NCBI GenBank assembly: GCA_033239125.1
Contig: BSWB01000002.1
Coordinates: 47,093,001 to 47,157,000 of the forward strand
Length of the DNA: 64,000 nt
Direction of reading: 5' to 3'
Source: Fagopyrum homotropicum
Taxonomy: Eukaryota; Streptophyta; Magnoliopsida; Caryophyllales; Polygonaceae
Under the pieces are notes generated by a model. The model did not search any database, was not told the origin of the DNA, and saw only the letters and a program-made list of their open reading frames with translations. This document shows positions 32,626-43,760 of this stretch, one piece after another; position 1 is the first letter of the stretch, and every line of letters begins with the position of its first letter. The position numbers and the translations under genes were made by a program.

Positions 32626-34394
32626 TGTTCGCTCCAAATGGTGTGTGCAAGCTTTAAATTTATAACCCAAGACGTATGCTTAAAACAAGGATGCGAACCC
32701 GCAATGTACGGGTCAATCGTAGTAAAAGCAAGAATTCTGGGGTGTCGATCTCAGGGACTTAGGTGAAACAAAACCAATATAGGTAGTCAATGCAACTAAT
32801 AACCACAAAAGCGATTAAAACAATCAAAGATGATACAAAGTCAATTAAAGGAAATATGCAATTCTAGGGATTAAAGCATCTAGTTGTGGTTCCAACTCAA
32901 GATCTCAAGATAAGCGGACAAAGCTGAGATTTTGCAAAGGGAAGGTGTTACTAAAGTGGAATAGATCACCGGGTAAGTCTCACTACTCACAATCCCAAGC
33001 CAAAGAACCTATTACCGGGTAAGTCTCAAGGTACTAAGGAAAGGAACTATAATCTCAAACCAACAAACCAACTAAGGGAATAGAATCAACCTTTACCGGG
33101 TAAGTCTCAGGCTAACTCACAAAGATGGGATGAAGGCACACTCAAACCCCAATAAAGGATAACCCTTTATTACCTACACTTATGATCTTTGGTAAACAAA
33201 CAAAGGAATTACCGGGTAAGTCTCATCCTAGGCTTGCATTGAACCAGGAAAGGTGTAATAAGAATAGGATTTGGCAAACTCTATTACTTAACTCTTAGTT
33301 ATGGATCAGATAAGGTCACCTCGGTCAGACGAATTCCACCCCGGCCGAGATGTTCATTGACTGAACGAGATGTTCTAGGGTTAAGGATAAAGACTCGAGC
33401 TTTCAGGGTCCTACTGGAATTTAAGATTTTTCTATCATCGTTTTTCCCATAACCTTCAGCCAATCACCCTAGAATCACACAATGAAATTAGCCACTATCA
33501 TCATTAAAGCAATAATCAAATATATGGGAAGAAAGTGAATATTTGAACACAAGAACCTTAAGAACAAGGCTTCAATAACTGGATCAAATATCATAAATAA
33601 GCATTCCTCGGATCACAAATCCAACAAGACAATCAACGAGAAGGGAATCTAAGAAAACCTTACAAAACCCTTCACAAAAGCTATAAAAGCTATCAACTTC
33701 TTTCCTTCAATCTTCCTTCAACCTTCCAAAAATTCTAAACTGCAGCTTCTTCAATCCCTAGTTGTTATGATGGTAGCGGGTTTTTCGGTGATGCGCCGAT
33801 GCTGAATTGTGGAAAATCCAGCCCTTTATATAGGAGAATTACCCTCCAAAGATAAAAATATCTTGAAAAGATATTATTCTAATAAAATATATCTTAATCT
33901 CTAAAATAGATCTCCAAAATATATAATCTTCCTTCCAGAAATCCAGGCCAAAAATATAAGATCTCTCTTTCCAAAATTAAAAGATCTCAGCCAAGAATAA
34001 ACGATCTCGCCGCGTCCAAGGTGTTCGCCTCGGTCGAGCCGCTCCTCTAGATCACCTCGGTCGAGGTGACTCTGTGGTCAACCGAGATGACTCTACTGAA
34101 TGTGAAATCTCTTAAATCTGGTCCAAGTGAATCTCTAATCCAATTTCATGCTTCCTAGATTCTTCCTTAAGCTCCTGAATGTAGCTCCAATGACTCCTTA
34201 GCTCCTTTAGCTCCATTTTGATGCAAAACATGTCATTTTACCTACGATTACAACGAAACTTGGTGTAGACCTCGATTCCCGCAAAGGTAGATGAAATGAC
34301 AATATAATCATATAATATACATCCAATCGTGCAGATTATTGAAGATAAAACGTCTAAACAAGTCCCAAAATATAGACTATAATTCATGCTATCA
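32626..34394 (-). repeat. LTR C (outermost 5' LTR) of the three-LTR Athila element
   Basis: 1769 bp, TGTTCGCT...GCTATCA in plus coordinates, followed by GTTCT (34395-34399), the same five bases as outside LTR A. TATA at 33825-33832 (minus), near-palindrome at 34053-34068. It differs from B by scattered substitutions and small indels. Confidence 0.93.
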
Positions 34395-35358
34395 GTTCTC
34401 TTAATCCATAAAGAATTTTTCATCCAATTCTCCACACACAATGTGTGCCACCTCATCAAAATAGTCAATAGAAAAATGTTGAAAGATCTTTGGAAGCAAA
34501 TTTCCATAAGGCATGCGATAATCACTGGGAGATTTTAACACATTGACCATATGGGACATAATAATTTCAGGAAGATTAAACTTTAACCCATTTATCACAT
34601 GATACACAAATGCATGTGTTGGTCACCACATCTTTGTTGTTAAACCTTGGTACCACACATCTATCCAAAATAGCACAAACAATTCTGGCTTCAAAGGTTA
34701 GACATGTAGTAGTGGGTTGTGGTAAAGCATTGGGAAGAAGAAATTGTTTTTTAGCCAATTGAATAGTTCTAGCAGGAGTAGGATGATCAAAGATATCATA
34801 GCGAGGAATACCAAAGATATCAGCAATAATCTCAATAGTAATGGTGATTTTCATACCTTTGACAACTGAGTCCAAAACCCATTCTCCACTTTCTCTTCTG
34901 GCGGTTAAGTTTATGTAGAACAGCTTGGTTAATCGTGGGAAGGAGACTTGTCCTAGATTGAGCATAAACCAGATATGGCTTGCTTGAAGCACTTCAAGCC
35001 CTGGTAAAGAGAAACATGTGAAGAGTTCTCTATCGACAAGCTCACACATGCATTCATGTCGTTCTTCAAACGCTGTCAGCCATTTCTTGACGGCGGTTTG
35101 ACTTCCAAACCAGTGTGAAGAAAATTCCGTCTTGGCAAAAGTTTCAGCGTCATTCAGATGAACTGGAGTACTTGAACTTGAATCTGACCTTGAGCTTGAG
35201 TCAGAGTCTGAGTTGGAGGAAACCTGAACCACTCTCTGTCTCTTGGGGGCCGATGATGTTGCCTCATCAACAGAAGATCTCTTGGATGCCATGAGAAATT
35301 TTTGAGAGAAAGACGAAGAGGGTTTGTGAAACAAAGAGTAAAGCACTGAGTTTTGCAA
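34395..35358 (-). pseudogene. proximal part of the SIRE post-pol ORF
   Basis: The minus-strand frame opens at 35358 with a second Met at 35292 (MASKRSSVDEATSSAPKRQR); the latter starts the hydrophilic, Ser-rich, probably nuclear-type N terminus and may be the true start. A folded region follows (HWFGSQTAVKKWLTAFEER, LTKLFYINLTARRESGEW, VKGMKITITIEIIADIFGIP) that resembles the 'putative plant transposon protein' family (PF20167) often found after pol in SIRE-type elements. A frameshift near 34610 moves to MYHVINGLKFNLPEII, and the ORF is cut at 34395 by the Athila insertion; its remainder is at 7879-8508. Function unknown. Confidence 0.65.
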
Positions 35359-35797
35359 AGAGAAAATGAAGCGGAAGAGATAAAGAAATAAGAGAAGTGG
35401 TATTTAAGGGAAGAAGTCACATCAACGTTAGATCACTAAGATATTGAGAAATTCAAGATCTTGGGAGATTCGTTGTTGATTAAAATTCTTTCCATAAATT
35501 TTGGTAACCACTTTTCAAAATCCTTTGAATCTGAAAATAAAGCCTTTTGAAATCCCTTTTAAAGAAAACTTTTTAAAAAATTAGAAATTTGCATATCTAA
35601 AAGATATGAATTCCTAATTGATCCGTATTTTAATTTACCCTTTGAAACGTGTTTCAAGGCCTTTGAATTGCCTTTCAAGGCCCTTGAAAACATTAATTGG
35701 GTTGCATACGTTGGAATAAGTAAAATGATTTACTCCCCCTAGGTTAATGCTTCATTGTTCAACATACCAAGCTCCAATCTAATAAAATTAAATTATT
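35359..35797 (-). other. spacer between SIRE pol and post-pol ORF
   Basis: AT-rich, non-coding. It holds two adjacent TTTCAAGGCCTTTGAA-type palindromes (35652-35667 and 35673-35689) and degenerate relatives near 35520-35570. Confidence 0.6.
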
Positions 35798-37138
35798 CCT
35801 CCGGAAGAGGCTTGGTAAAGATATCTGCAAGCTGCAAGTTAGTAGATATAAAAGAGATCGAAACATCATCTTTCTCAACATGATCACGTATGAAGTGATG
35901 CCTTACATCAATATGCTTAGTCCTTGAATGCTGCACAGGATTTTTGGTTATAGAAATAGCACTAGTATTATCACATTTTATGGGAATACCTTTTAAGTCA
36001 AAGCAAAGGTCACAAAGTTGTTGAGCAATCCATAGAATTTGTGCACAACAGGCTCCTGCATCTATATATTCAGCTTTGACTGTGGATAGGGCGACAAAAT
36101 TTTGATTCTTGGAGTGTCAACTGATTAGGGATGACCCTAGAAATTGGCAACATCCAGAAGTGCTTTTCCTATCGACCTTATAACCTGTAAAGTCTGCATC
36201 TGAATAGCCAACAAGGTGAAACGAGTTTTGACGTGGGTACCATAACCCTAGATCCTTAGTGCCATTGAAATACCGAGAAATTCTTTTCACATCTATCAAG
36301 TGTTACTCTTTAGGATCAGCTTGAAATCTTGCACACATGCACACGCTAAACATAATTTCAGGTCGACTAGTAGTTAAATACAACAATGAACCGATCATAC
36401 CTCGATACTCCTTTTGTGCCACAATTTTGTCATCCTTGTCATGGTCAATCGAAAATGTTGAACTCATAGGAGTCTTTGCGACCTTAGATTGATCCATTTT
36501 GTACTTCTTAAGCAAGTCTTTAGTATACTTGCTTTGATTGAGAATATTTTCTTTCTTTGCTTGTGAAACTTGAAGTCCAAGAAAGAAATTAAGCTCCCCC
36601 ATTAAGCTCATTTCAAATTCCCTACACATAATATCTGAAAATTTCTTGCAAAGGGAATCATTAGTAGCACCAAATAGTATATCATCAACATAGATTTGTA
36701 TTATTAATATATCGTTGCCTTTAGTTTTGATAAATAAAGTTTTATCAATTAAACCTCTTTTGAATTTGTTTTTAAGAAGATATTTGGACAATCTTTCATA
36801 CCAAGCTCGGGGAGCTTGCTTAAGACCATAAAGAGCATTGTCCAATGTAAAAACATGATCCGGAAATTCATCATTTTCAAAACCAAGAGGTTGAGCAACA
36901 TAGACTTCTTCTTCCAATAAGCCATTTAGAAAAGCACATTTTACATCCATTTGAAAAAGTTTTATGCTCATAAAAGATGCAAATGCAAGTAGCGTACGTA
37001 TGACTTCTAACCTGGAAACCGGAGCAAAGGTCTCCTCATAATCAATACCTTCTTCTTGGTTATAGCCTTGTGCTACAAGTCGTGCTTTATTTCGTATGAC
37101 CTTGCCACTTTCATCCAACTTATTTCAAAAGACCCATT
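35798..37138 (-). pseudogene. SIRE-type copia reverse transcriptase and RNase H
   Basis: RT reads 37118 to 36303 unbroken: LVAQGYNQEEGIDYEETFAP, LFQMDVKCAFLNG, YGLKQAPRAWYERL, and the catalytic YVDD (IYVDDILFGA). A stop and small gap separate RNase H (36299 to 35798): YSDADFTGYKVDRKSTSG, then a stop at about 36117 that looks like a Trp-to-stop change, ALSTVKAEYIDAGACCAQ, HIDVRHHFIRDHVEKDD and the closing LADIFTKPLPEE. Catalytic residues survive but the in-frame stops prevent a full product. Confidence 0.88.
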
Positions 37139-38460
37139 TTGTGCAGATGACATATTGATGCTCTGGTCTTTAAGTAAGAGTCCATACCTTATTTCTCTCA
37201 AAGTCATTTAGTTCATTTTGCATGGCAATGATCCAATCGGGTTCTTGAAGAGCTTGAACATAATTCTTTGACTCGATAAGAGACACGAACGTTGAGAAAG
37301 CACATAGATTGTTCACTTTGGATCGAGTTTGAACTTCAGCGTTTGGATCTGAGATCACATTCTCTTGTGGAAGGTATGAAGAATGTTGAAATTTTCTTCG
37401 TTTATAAGATGGAGCAGATCCTGACGGTTGATCCTCATATGCTTGACTAGATTCAGGTGCCATTGATGTATTGCCCTTGGATCCTATCTCAAGGCCTTGA
37501 AGTTGAGTTTCAAGCCCTTGAACCGGAGTTCTGACATCACAGTTTTCTATTTCAAGGTCTTGAAGGTGAGATTCAAAGCTTTGAGGGTTTTCTTCGGTAT
37601 CTTGAATCTTTTCTTGCATATTCTTTTCTTGATCTTTAGGATCTTCATCTTCATCCGAATTGTGATCTTCTCATTGATTCAGATTTAGATCTGCAAAACT
37701 CTCACTCAAAGTACCATCATTGCTCTCATCAAAAATAATATGAATGTTTTCCTCAAAAATTTTGGTACGTTTGTTATAGACACGATAAGTTTTGCTACTT
37801 GAAGCATATCCAATGAATATTGCTTCATCACTACGTACATCAAATTTTCAAGGTTATCTTTGTCGTTGTTATGAACAAAACAAGTACATCCAAAGGGTTT
37901 GAAATATAAAATATTTGGTTTCCTTCCTTTAAAGAGTTCATAAAGAGTCTTTTTCAAGATAGGGCGAATTAAACTTCTATTCAAAATATAATTTGCAATG
38001 TTTACTGCTTCAGCCCAAAAAACCTTTTTGGCAAATTGTTTTCTAAAAGCATCGTCCTAGATATATCTTCAAGAGTGCAGTTCTTACGTTCCACAACTCC
38101 ATTCTGCTGGGGAGTTCTAGGAGCTGAAAAGTTATGAGAAATTCCATATTTTGTACAAAATAAATTAAACTTTAGTTGATCAAATTCTCTACCATGATCA
38201 CTTCTTATAGAAACGATTGGTAGGTTTTTCAAAGTTTGTAACTCCTTACATAATTTTGAAAACTCAAATAATGCTTCAGATTTTTCTCGTAGAAAAGAAA
38301 TTCATGTGAAACGAGAGAAATCATCCACAATAACAAGGATGTACTACTTGCCTCTGGGAGATTTGACACGCATAGGTCCACAAAGATCCATATGTAAGAG
38401 TTCGATGGGTCGAGAAGAACTTACAACTTTCTTAGGTTTGAATGAACCTCTTGTTTATTT
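37139..38460 (-). pseudogene. SIRE-type copia integrase and linker to RT
   Basis: Integrase core pieces read 38400 to 37706: MDLCGPMRVKSPRGK, VIVDDFSRFT, then SDHGREFDQLKF and PRTPQQNGVVERKN, which carry the second Asp and the catalytic Glu. Later pieces (LYELFKGRKPNILYFKPFGC) are in another frame. The linker 37619-37170 is open, with two FESHLQDLEIE-like repeats, and encodes several TTCAAGGCCTTGAA-type palindromes at 37489-37585. It ends DWIIAMQNELNDFERNKVW, the usual lead into copia RT. Stops and frame changes make it inactive. Confidence 0.85.
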
Positions 38461-39600
38461 ACCTTGTGTACAAGCCTTACATAGTTCATCTACCTTGAAA
38501 TTTAGGTTTGGCAAACCACTTACTAAATCATTTGTAAGTAGCTTCAGCATTGTGTGCATGCTTACGTGACCAAGTCTTCTATGCCAAAGCCTTGGATCAT
38601 CAGTCAAGGTCTTTAGACATTTTAACTTAGTTCCTGAAACTTGGTTAGTACTCATAGAATAAACATTGTTACCTCTAGGAGCAATAAGCACAACTTCACC
38701 CGTCTTTTTGTCTTGAACTTCCCATTTTTCTAAATCAAACAAAACTTTGTTGTCTTTATCACATATTTGATAGATACTAAGCAGGTTATACTTCAACCCA
38801 TCAACCAAATATACATCATCGATGAAGTTAGATGAATTATAACATATTTTACCAATGCCAATAATGTCACACTTTCCTTTATCACCAAGCGTAATGGTTC
38901 CAGATGATTGCTTCTTTAAATCCGAGAATAAAGAGAATTTTCCACTCATGTGTCTTGAGCAACCACTATCTAATATCCATTTATGCTCCTTTACCTTGGT
39001 GATATCCTGCAAAACAACAAACATCAACCTTTCCAGGTCGACCAAATGACATATTTTGGTCCATATTCAGGTTCGATCATGTTTGGTGGTCTAGTACATT
39101 TAGGAACCCATATTTGTTTGACTTATTTCCATAAACATAAAGGATAGGTGTTTCTAATAATATAAGGATCATTTCTTCTATATGGACATGTAGATTTAAC
39201 ATGACCTTTTTTACAACAGTAAAAGCAAGTAGGCATATGAACACTTCCTTTAGCTTTGACAAAAGTGGTAGTAGGTTTTCTAGGAAAGCTCCTATGATAA
39301 CCTATACCATTTTTGTTAAGTAAGGAATGTTGTTCACCCATCATTCTCTCAAGATTAGCTTTTGAACGAGTAAACTTAACAAGTGCATCCTTCTAGTCTT
39401 GACACATCAAAGTTAGATCAACTTTCTCTTTCTCTAGATCGATATAGTTTCGATGAAGAGAGGAGAGGTTGTCCTTGATAATCATGTTTTCTGATTCCAA
39501 GGCCCTTGAAAGTGGTGGACTAGATGAGGATCTTCCTTTAGCAAATCCTCCATCACCTACAAGATTCATGATTAGTCTCACTGATGGTTAAATCAATATA
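38455..39600 (-). pseudogene. SIRE-type copia gag C-terminus and protease
   Basis: The zinc knuckle CFYCCKKGHVKSTC (CX2CX4HX4C) lies in the 39344-39123 stretch. Protease follows at 39045 onward with WILDSGCSRHMSG, which holds the Asp-Ser-Gly active site, and then the integrase zinc region (LWHRRLGHVSMHTM, CKACTQGK). A frame change separates knuckle and protease. Upstream, 39581-39393 encodes the Gag tail. Gag's N-terminal part is missing or unrecognisable: the primer site is only about 30 bases further on, so most of gag seems deleted. Confidence 0.8.
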
Positions 39601-39610
39601 CGTGAGTCTA

Positions 39611-39622
39611 GCTCTGATACCA
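39611..39622 (-). other. primer-binding site of the SIRE element (iMet)
   Basis: Minus strand TGGTATCAGAGC, two bases from the LTR edge. Fixes the 5' LTR boundary. Confidence 0.92.
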
Positions 39623-39624
39623 AT

Positions 39625-40818
39625 TGAAGAACCGTTAGGTGAATATAAAGCATAAAGATACTCTAGAAGGGGTTGAATAGAGTATGGGAACTTTTCGCAA
39701 AACCAATCCCAATCAAAGGCCTTGATGTTGATCTCAGTTCTTTGTGAAACATTGATTTTAAGGGCTTTGAAACAACTTTCAAGGGCCTTGACTTTGAACT
39801 CCTGCAAAACAAAGTTAGTCACAATAAACAATATATAGTGTGGATTGTAAAAGATCAACACAAGGATATGTTTATGAAGTTCGGCTCTAAATAGCCTACT
39901 CTCTGTCCAAGGATATAGCCTTAGGATCTAACTATCTATTATTAGCTTCAAAGAGTCCTAGATACAAACTAGAAGAAATCCCCTTCTTCTCTCACTGTAG
40001 CCAATGCTACGATCTAGCTCCAACTCTTCACCTTGCTATAATAGCCTAGTTACTTCGTAGAGTAACACACACTCGAGTATAACACTCTTTAGATATGCCA
40101 ATGGGGCTCTCGAGTTTTATCTCTCTCTAGGGGATAAAGCTTTTTAGAAAGAGAGAAAGAAAAACTATTTATCGAATGAAGATAACTTTTAGATCGCTTG
40201 AAGACTATAGATGTTTTTGTGCAGGCTTGTTATATTTGTTCTTCAAATGCCATCTTCATTTATAGTCTTCTATGGAGAGGTCTTCTAACCGTTGGAGAGA
40301 TGACCGTTCGAAGATAATTCTTCTTCTCCATGAAGATCGCTCTTTGGTTGAGCTGAGATAGACGTTGTGGATCTTCATCTCCTGAGAACACGTTGATCTC
40401 TCGTTCCTTGATCTTCTCATATTTGTTGTAACAATCTTCAAATCCAGATGAGAGAAATTTTGTGCTTTTCGGTTAAGGATCTTTGTAAGATCTTCTTTGT
40501 TGGTCGGTTGAGATCTTCACTTGATCATATCTTCTTGTTACGAACAAATCTATCGTAGAGGATCTTCGTATAGATTTGAGATCTTATCGTTGTGCAGCAT
40601 TGTCTTCCTTGTTTCCTTGGAATCCACTTCAAGGCTTTTGAGATCTTTTCGTTGTGCATCCTTGTCTTCCTTGTGCCCTTGAAATCCATTTCAAGGCCTT
40701 TGAAATCTTCGACAGAACCTGCACTTAATCCAAACCAACCAAGCATCTCGAAATATAAGCAATACATTGTTAGTGTATCAAACTACTACATTTATGTTTA
40801 AATCTTCCATCATCAACA
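39625..40818 (-). repeat. 5' LTR of the SIRE-type copia element
   Basis: Plus-coordinate ends TGAAGAACCG and CATCATCAACA (about 1.19 kb). The first end is set by the primer site, the second inferred from TG...CA symmetry and may be off by two bases. It contains several near-palindromes of the CAAGGCCTTG type (39758-39800, 40622-40640, 40676-40712). The partner LTR is outside the window. Confidence 0.75.
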
Positions 40819-41999
40819 CATGTAAAACTTTATAATCAAGGTGGAGTTTTCAAGTTCTTTCTTCATTCCATGCTTCCTCTTCTTTATAAGGTAACTATAT
40901 CTTCTTTGTCTTGTTGTTTCATATAACTCCCTTTCATAGACTTAACAATTCTTCCTTGATGTCTTTCGAGAGCGCCTTCCCAAATATTATAGCCCTAGCT
41001 AGCATCCACTCGTGTTCCTCTTGGTTGGTATCTTAAGTCTCAAAATCAAAGCTCTTCGTTTCGTCTTTCATCTTCTTGGGGTCATCATTTATACACACTT
41101 CCTCCTTCTTGGCGTTTCTTAGTCTTATCATCATAATGGAAATCGGTCAACTCCACGTGAATCCACACCATGCCCTTTTTCTCATAACTCTGGTAATGTG
41201 TACACTTCATTTACTGGTACCTCGTAAGCTTAACTTACGGTATCTTAATCTTTCACAAATGGTTCGTTCACTCTTGCTCATCTTGACTCCAATGCTTAGG
41301 AGCTTCTAAGGAAAGCTTCACATCTTAGTTGAATACCACCTTTAACATTGCTAGAATGTATCCCACTCCTACTCGATTCGCATCTTTAGTTGTCCACGCG
41401 TCTTCTTAAAGAACTTAAGTTCGTTATCCCTATTGGTTTCGTTGTCTTTCCAATCGTGACTTCTTTGTAACCACTTCCACACCTTCGTGTTACTCCTTTT
41501 TCTTGTATGGTCTCCATATCGATTTATCTCAAGTTGCTGCGAATTTTCTTTTAATTGGTTGTCCTTCGTTTACGTCATATCCAATCCTCCTCTTCGACCT
41601 TCTCTTAAAGGAGTACGAGAACTCCAAGGTGTTCGCCCGAACGTAGCGCTCAACTCGATATTGAGCATATTCATCATCGTATGTACACTATCCTATGTCA
41701 AACAACGTCGTCCAAGGGCGATGATATCATACAATCATCTTTTCTATTAGGTCTCATAACTCCATATGCTACTACTATATATAATAAGAATATGTATATA
41801 TAACTATATAAGTCCTATGTCCATATCACTACTAATATGCCAAATCCAGAAAATATATTACAACAATACAAGGTTCAAAAGCTAATAAGATCCTATCATA
41901 CCACATATACAAGCATATATCCATATAAGGTCATGCCACTAATGTACATAACAAGTCCATCATGCATAACTACAATCCACATATACTATACATATATGC

Positions 42000-42002
<3 letters not shown>

Positions 42003-42056
<54 letters not shown>
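42003..42056. repeat. TA dinucleotide microsatellite
   Basis: About 27 uninterrupted TA/AT units; expected to be length-variable and a replication slippage site. Confidence 0.97.
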
Positions 42057-42058
<2 letters not shown>

Positions 42059-42226
42059 TGTCCAATAAACTAAGCTTCCAAGATCCGCGGAAGAAGTGGT
42101 GGTCCATACATTCTACCCCGACTCATGCATGTGATTTTGAAAACGAAAATTCAGAACCCGTGTGGGTTTTGTTTATTCCTCATTCGGCCTTTAGAAGATT
42201 GTGAGTGTCATTGTTGTCAACCTAGG

Positions 42227-42238
42227 GCTCTAATACCA
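42227..42238 (-). other. primer-binding site (iMet type, one mismatch)
   Basis: Minus strand TGGTATTAGAGC against the usual TGGTATCAGAGC, just inside the LTR that begins at 42243. It orients the host Tekay-like element on the minus strand. Confidence 0.85.
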
Positions 42239-42242
42239 CTTT

Positions 42243-43382
42243 TGTAACACCCCGAATCTGCGGGACTCGGAATGTCACGGGTTGGGACCTCACAATTGGT
42301 CCTGACCCTTAGCCTGACAACAATTTCACCGGACCTTCAACATGGCACAAATAAAGGCCAAAACGAAATACATTTTTATGCAATGCAATGAAACCCGAAA
42401 CTATACAAACAAAAGACTTCAGTCGAGATACAACACAAAACCCGACCGCCAAATACACGGCATACAAAACACAACTATCGAAGGACAAAACACAACTCAA
42501 CTCTATCCAAAAACTCTTCCTAAAATGTACGGACCCCGGCTACCCACTCTTCCGGAACTTTCGGCCGCATTCCTAACCTGCAAGGCAATCTACAACAATC
42601 GGTATAAAACCGTTAACTCATACTTGAAGCATTAGAATCAATGGGAAAGGCACATACACAAGTAATCTCATCACAAGCATACAACATACATAAAGCACAC
42701 CAATCCGGTTTATTATCTTTGTTATTATTAGGTCGTATCCCGTTCTAATTCAACTTAGATTTGTGACACGAGACCACCGTGGTCCCGCCTCGGTACCTAC
42801 TTACCGGCGTGGAACTGTACGGATGCCTCCGACCGTCTAACCAGCACGGGCTAGTCGCCAAGAACATCCTAGCTCTCGCGGGAGCTAAACAAGTTGTCAC
42901 CACCCGTTATCATACACTTGGGCCAAAAAATATATAAAGGTCGGTAATCCTATTTCCGATTTAGTTGTTATAACAAGAAAGAATAATCACACACCACCAA
43001 ACACACATCAATGTTAATACAACGAATACGAGCTAAGTAAGTCCGAAGACTTACCTTAACGTCACACTCTACTCACAACACTCTCGCTTCCCTTGGGAAG
43101 GAGTCCACAACCCGCTCACAAGAAGATAACTATATCAACAACTCGCTCAACTCAATAAGTCTAAGACTTCTACACAAATGATCTACGCAAGATCATTTGA
43201 CTCTCATTCTAGGACCGCATCCTAGAATCTCTCATGCTCACATCTCACTCAACACAAGCTAGAAGTCCTTAGACTTCTAGACCCTGTGATCTCACAGGAT
43301 CATAACTCATAGCACATACTAGGATAAACATGCCTAGTCCAAACAAACTCAATGGTAACAACACCATGTTAGGATACGCATA
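42243..43382 (-). repeat. Tekay-like 5' LTR, first segment (minus strand)
   Basis: Plus-strand start TGTAACACCCCGAATCTGCG is the complement of the Tekay terminus GGGGTGTTACA. It contains complements of the conserved LTR blocks: GGTATAAAACCGTTAACTC at 42601 and AGCTAAGTAAGTCC...GACTTACC at 43031-43058. Interrupted at 43382 by the CACTA element; continues at 48500-48689 and 57005. Confidence 0.85.
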
Positions 43383-43409
43383 CACTAGTACAAAAAAGCA
43401 CATTGGTTA

Positions 43410-43760
43410 CAGTACATTTAACACGGTTCTGTGTTTTTGCGTGGCAAATATGCAAAATCAACTTTTTTTACCACGGTTGTCCAAAAAACCGTGTTAAAAA
43501 TACTTATAATTTACCTCGGTTCACCGAATAACCGTGGTAAATTTATAGAATCATCGATTTTAACACGGTTACCCTGCGAACCGTGTTAAAAAAAAATTTA
43601 TAATATAACGGTTACTTGTAACCGTGTTAAACTTGTGTATCATTTATCACGGTTCTCTTAGAAACCGTAGTAAAAATGTTGACAATTTACCACGGTTACC
43701 CTCTAAACCTTGTTAAATAAGCGTATGGACACAATTTACCACGTCTTTCAATCAACCGTG
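43410..43760. repeat. left subterminal repeat array of the CACTA element
   Basis: Roughly ten inverted and direct copies of a 12-15 bp word (TTAACACGGTT, TTACCACGGTT, AACCGTGTTAAA, AACCGTGGTAAA), often paired as short inverted repeats with 6-10 base loops. The matching right array is at 47870-48480. Confidence 0.88.

Larger units (their letters stand above)
8509..34394 (-). mobile_element. three-LTR Athila-type element (minus strand), integrase-less, with two nested insertions
   Basis: Three LTRs in the same orientation: A (8509-11899, interrupted), B (29463-31235) and C (32626-34394). Outside A is GTTCT (8504-8508) and outside C is GTTCT (34395-34399), so the whole A-B-C array behaves as one insertion. 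A to B encloses a 3' non-coding region, a Tekay-like insertion, a third ORF and gag-pol lacking integrase. B to C encloses only about 1.4 kb: the 3' non-coding region joined to a primer site. The Asp-type PBS (TGGCGCCGTTGCCGGGGA) lies beside B and beside C. CTCGGTCGAG-type near-palindromes are scattered through it. Confidence 0.9.
7879..40818 (-). mobile_element. SIRE/Maximus-type Ty1/copia retrotransposon (minus strand, interrupted)
   Basis: Order on the minus strand: 5' LTR (40818-39625), iMet primer site (39622-39611), gag zinc knuckle, protease, integrase, RT, RNase H (to about 35798), then a further ORF from 35358. That ORF is cut at 34395 by the three-LTR Athila element and resumes at 8508. 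The 3' LTR lies left of the window, beyond the Tekay-like LTR inserted at 7878. The RT (LVAQGYNQEEGIDYEETFAP, LFQMDVKCAFLNG, GLKQAPRAWYERL) is of the SIRE/Maximus type, a lineage known for an extra ORF after pol. Many stops and frameshifts make it inactive. Confidence 0.85.
40819..42242 (-). other. leader/gag remnant of a minus-strand Tekay-like element
   Basis: Lies between the SIRE LTR and an iMet-type primer site at 42227-42238, so it is the start of the internal region of the element whose 5' LTR begins at 42243. SIRE landed in it. I could not find an intact gag motif; it is AT-rich and decayed. A TA microsatellite is included. Confidence 0.55.

Noticed and set aside
31236..34394. B-C unit as a separate solo mini-element insertion
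   Set aside because: LTR B is shared with the larger unit and the only matching duplication (GTTCT) spans A to C.
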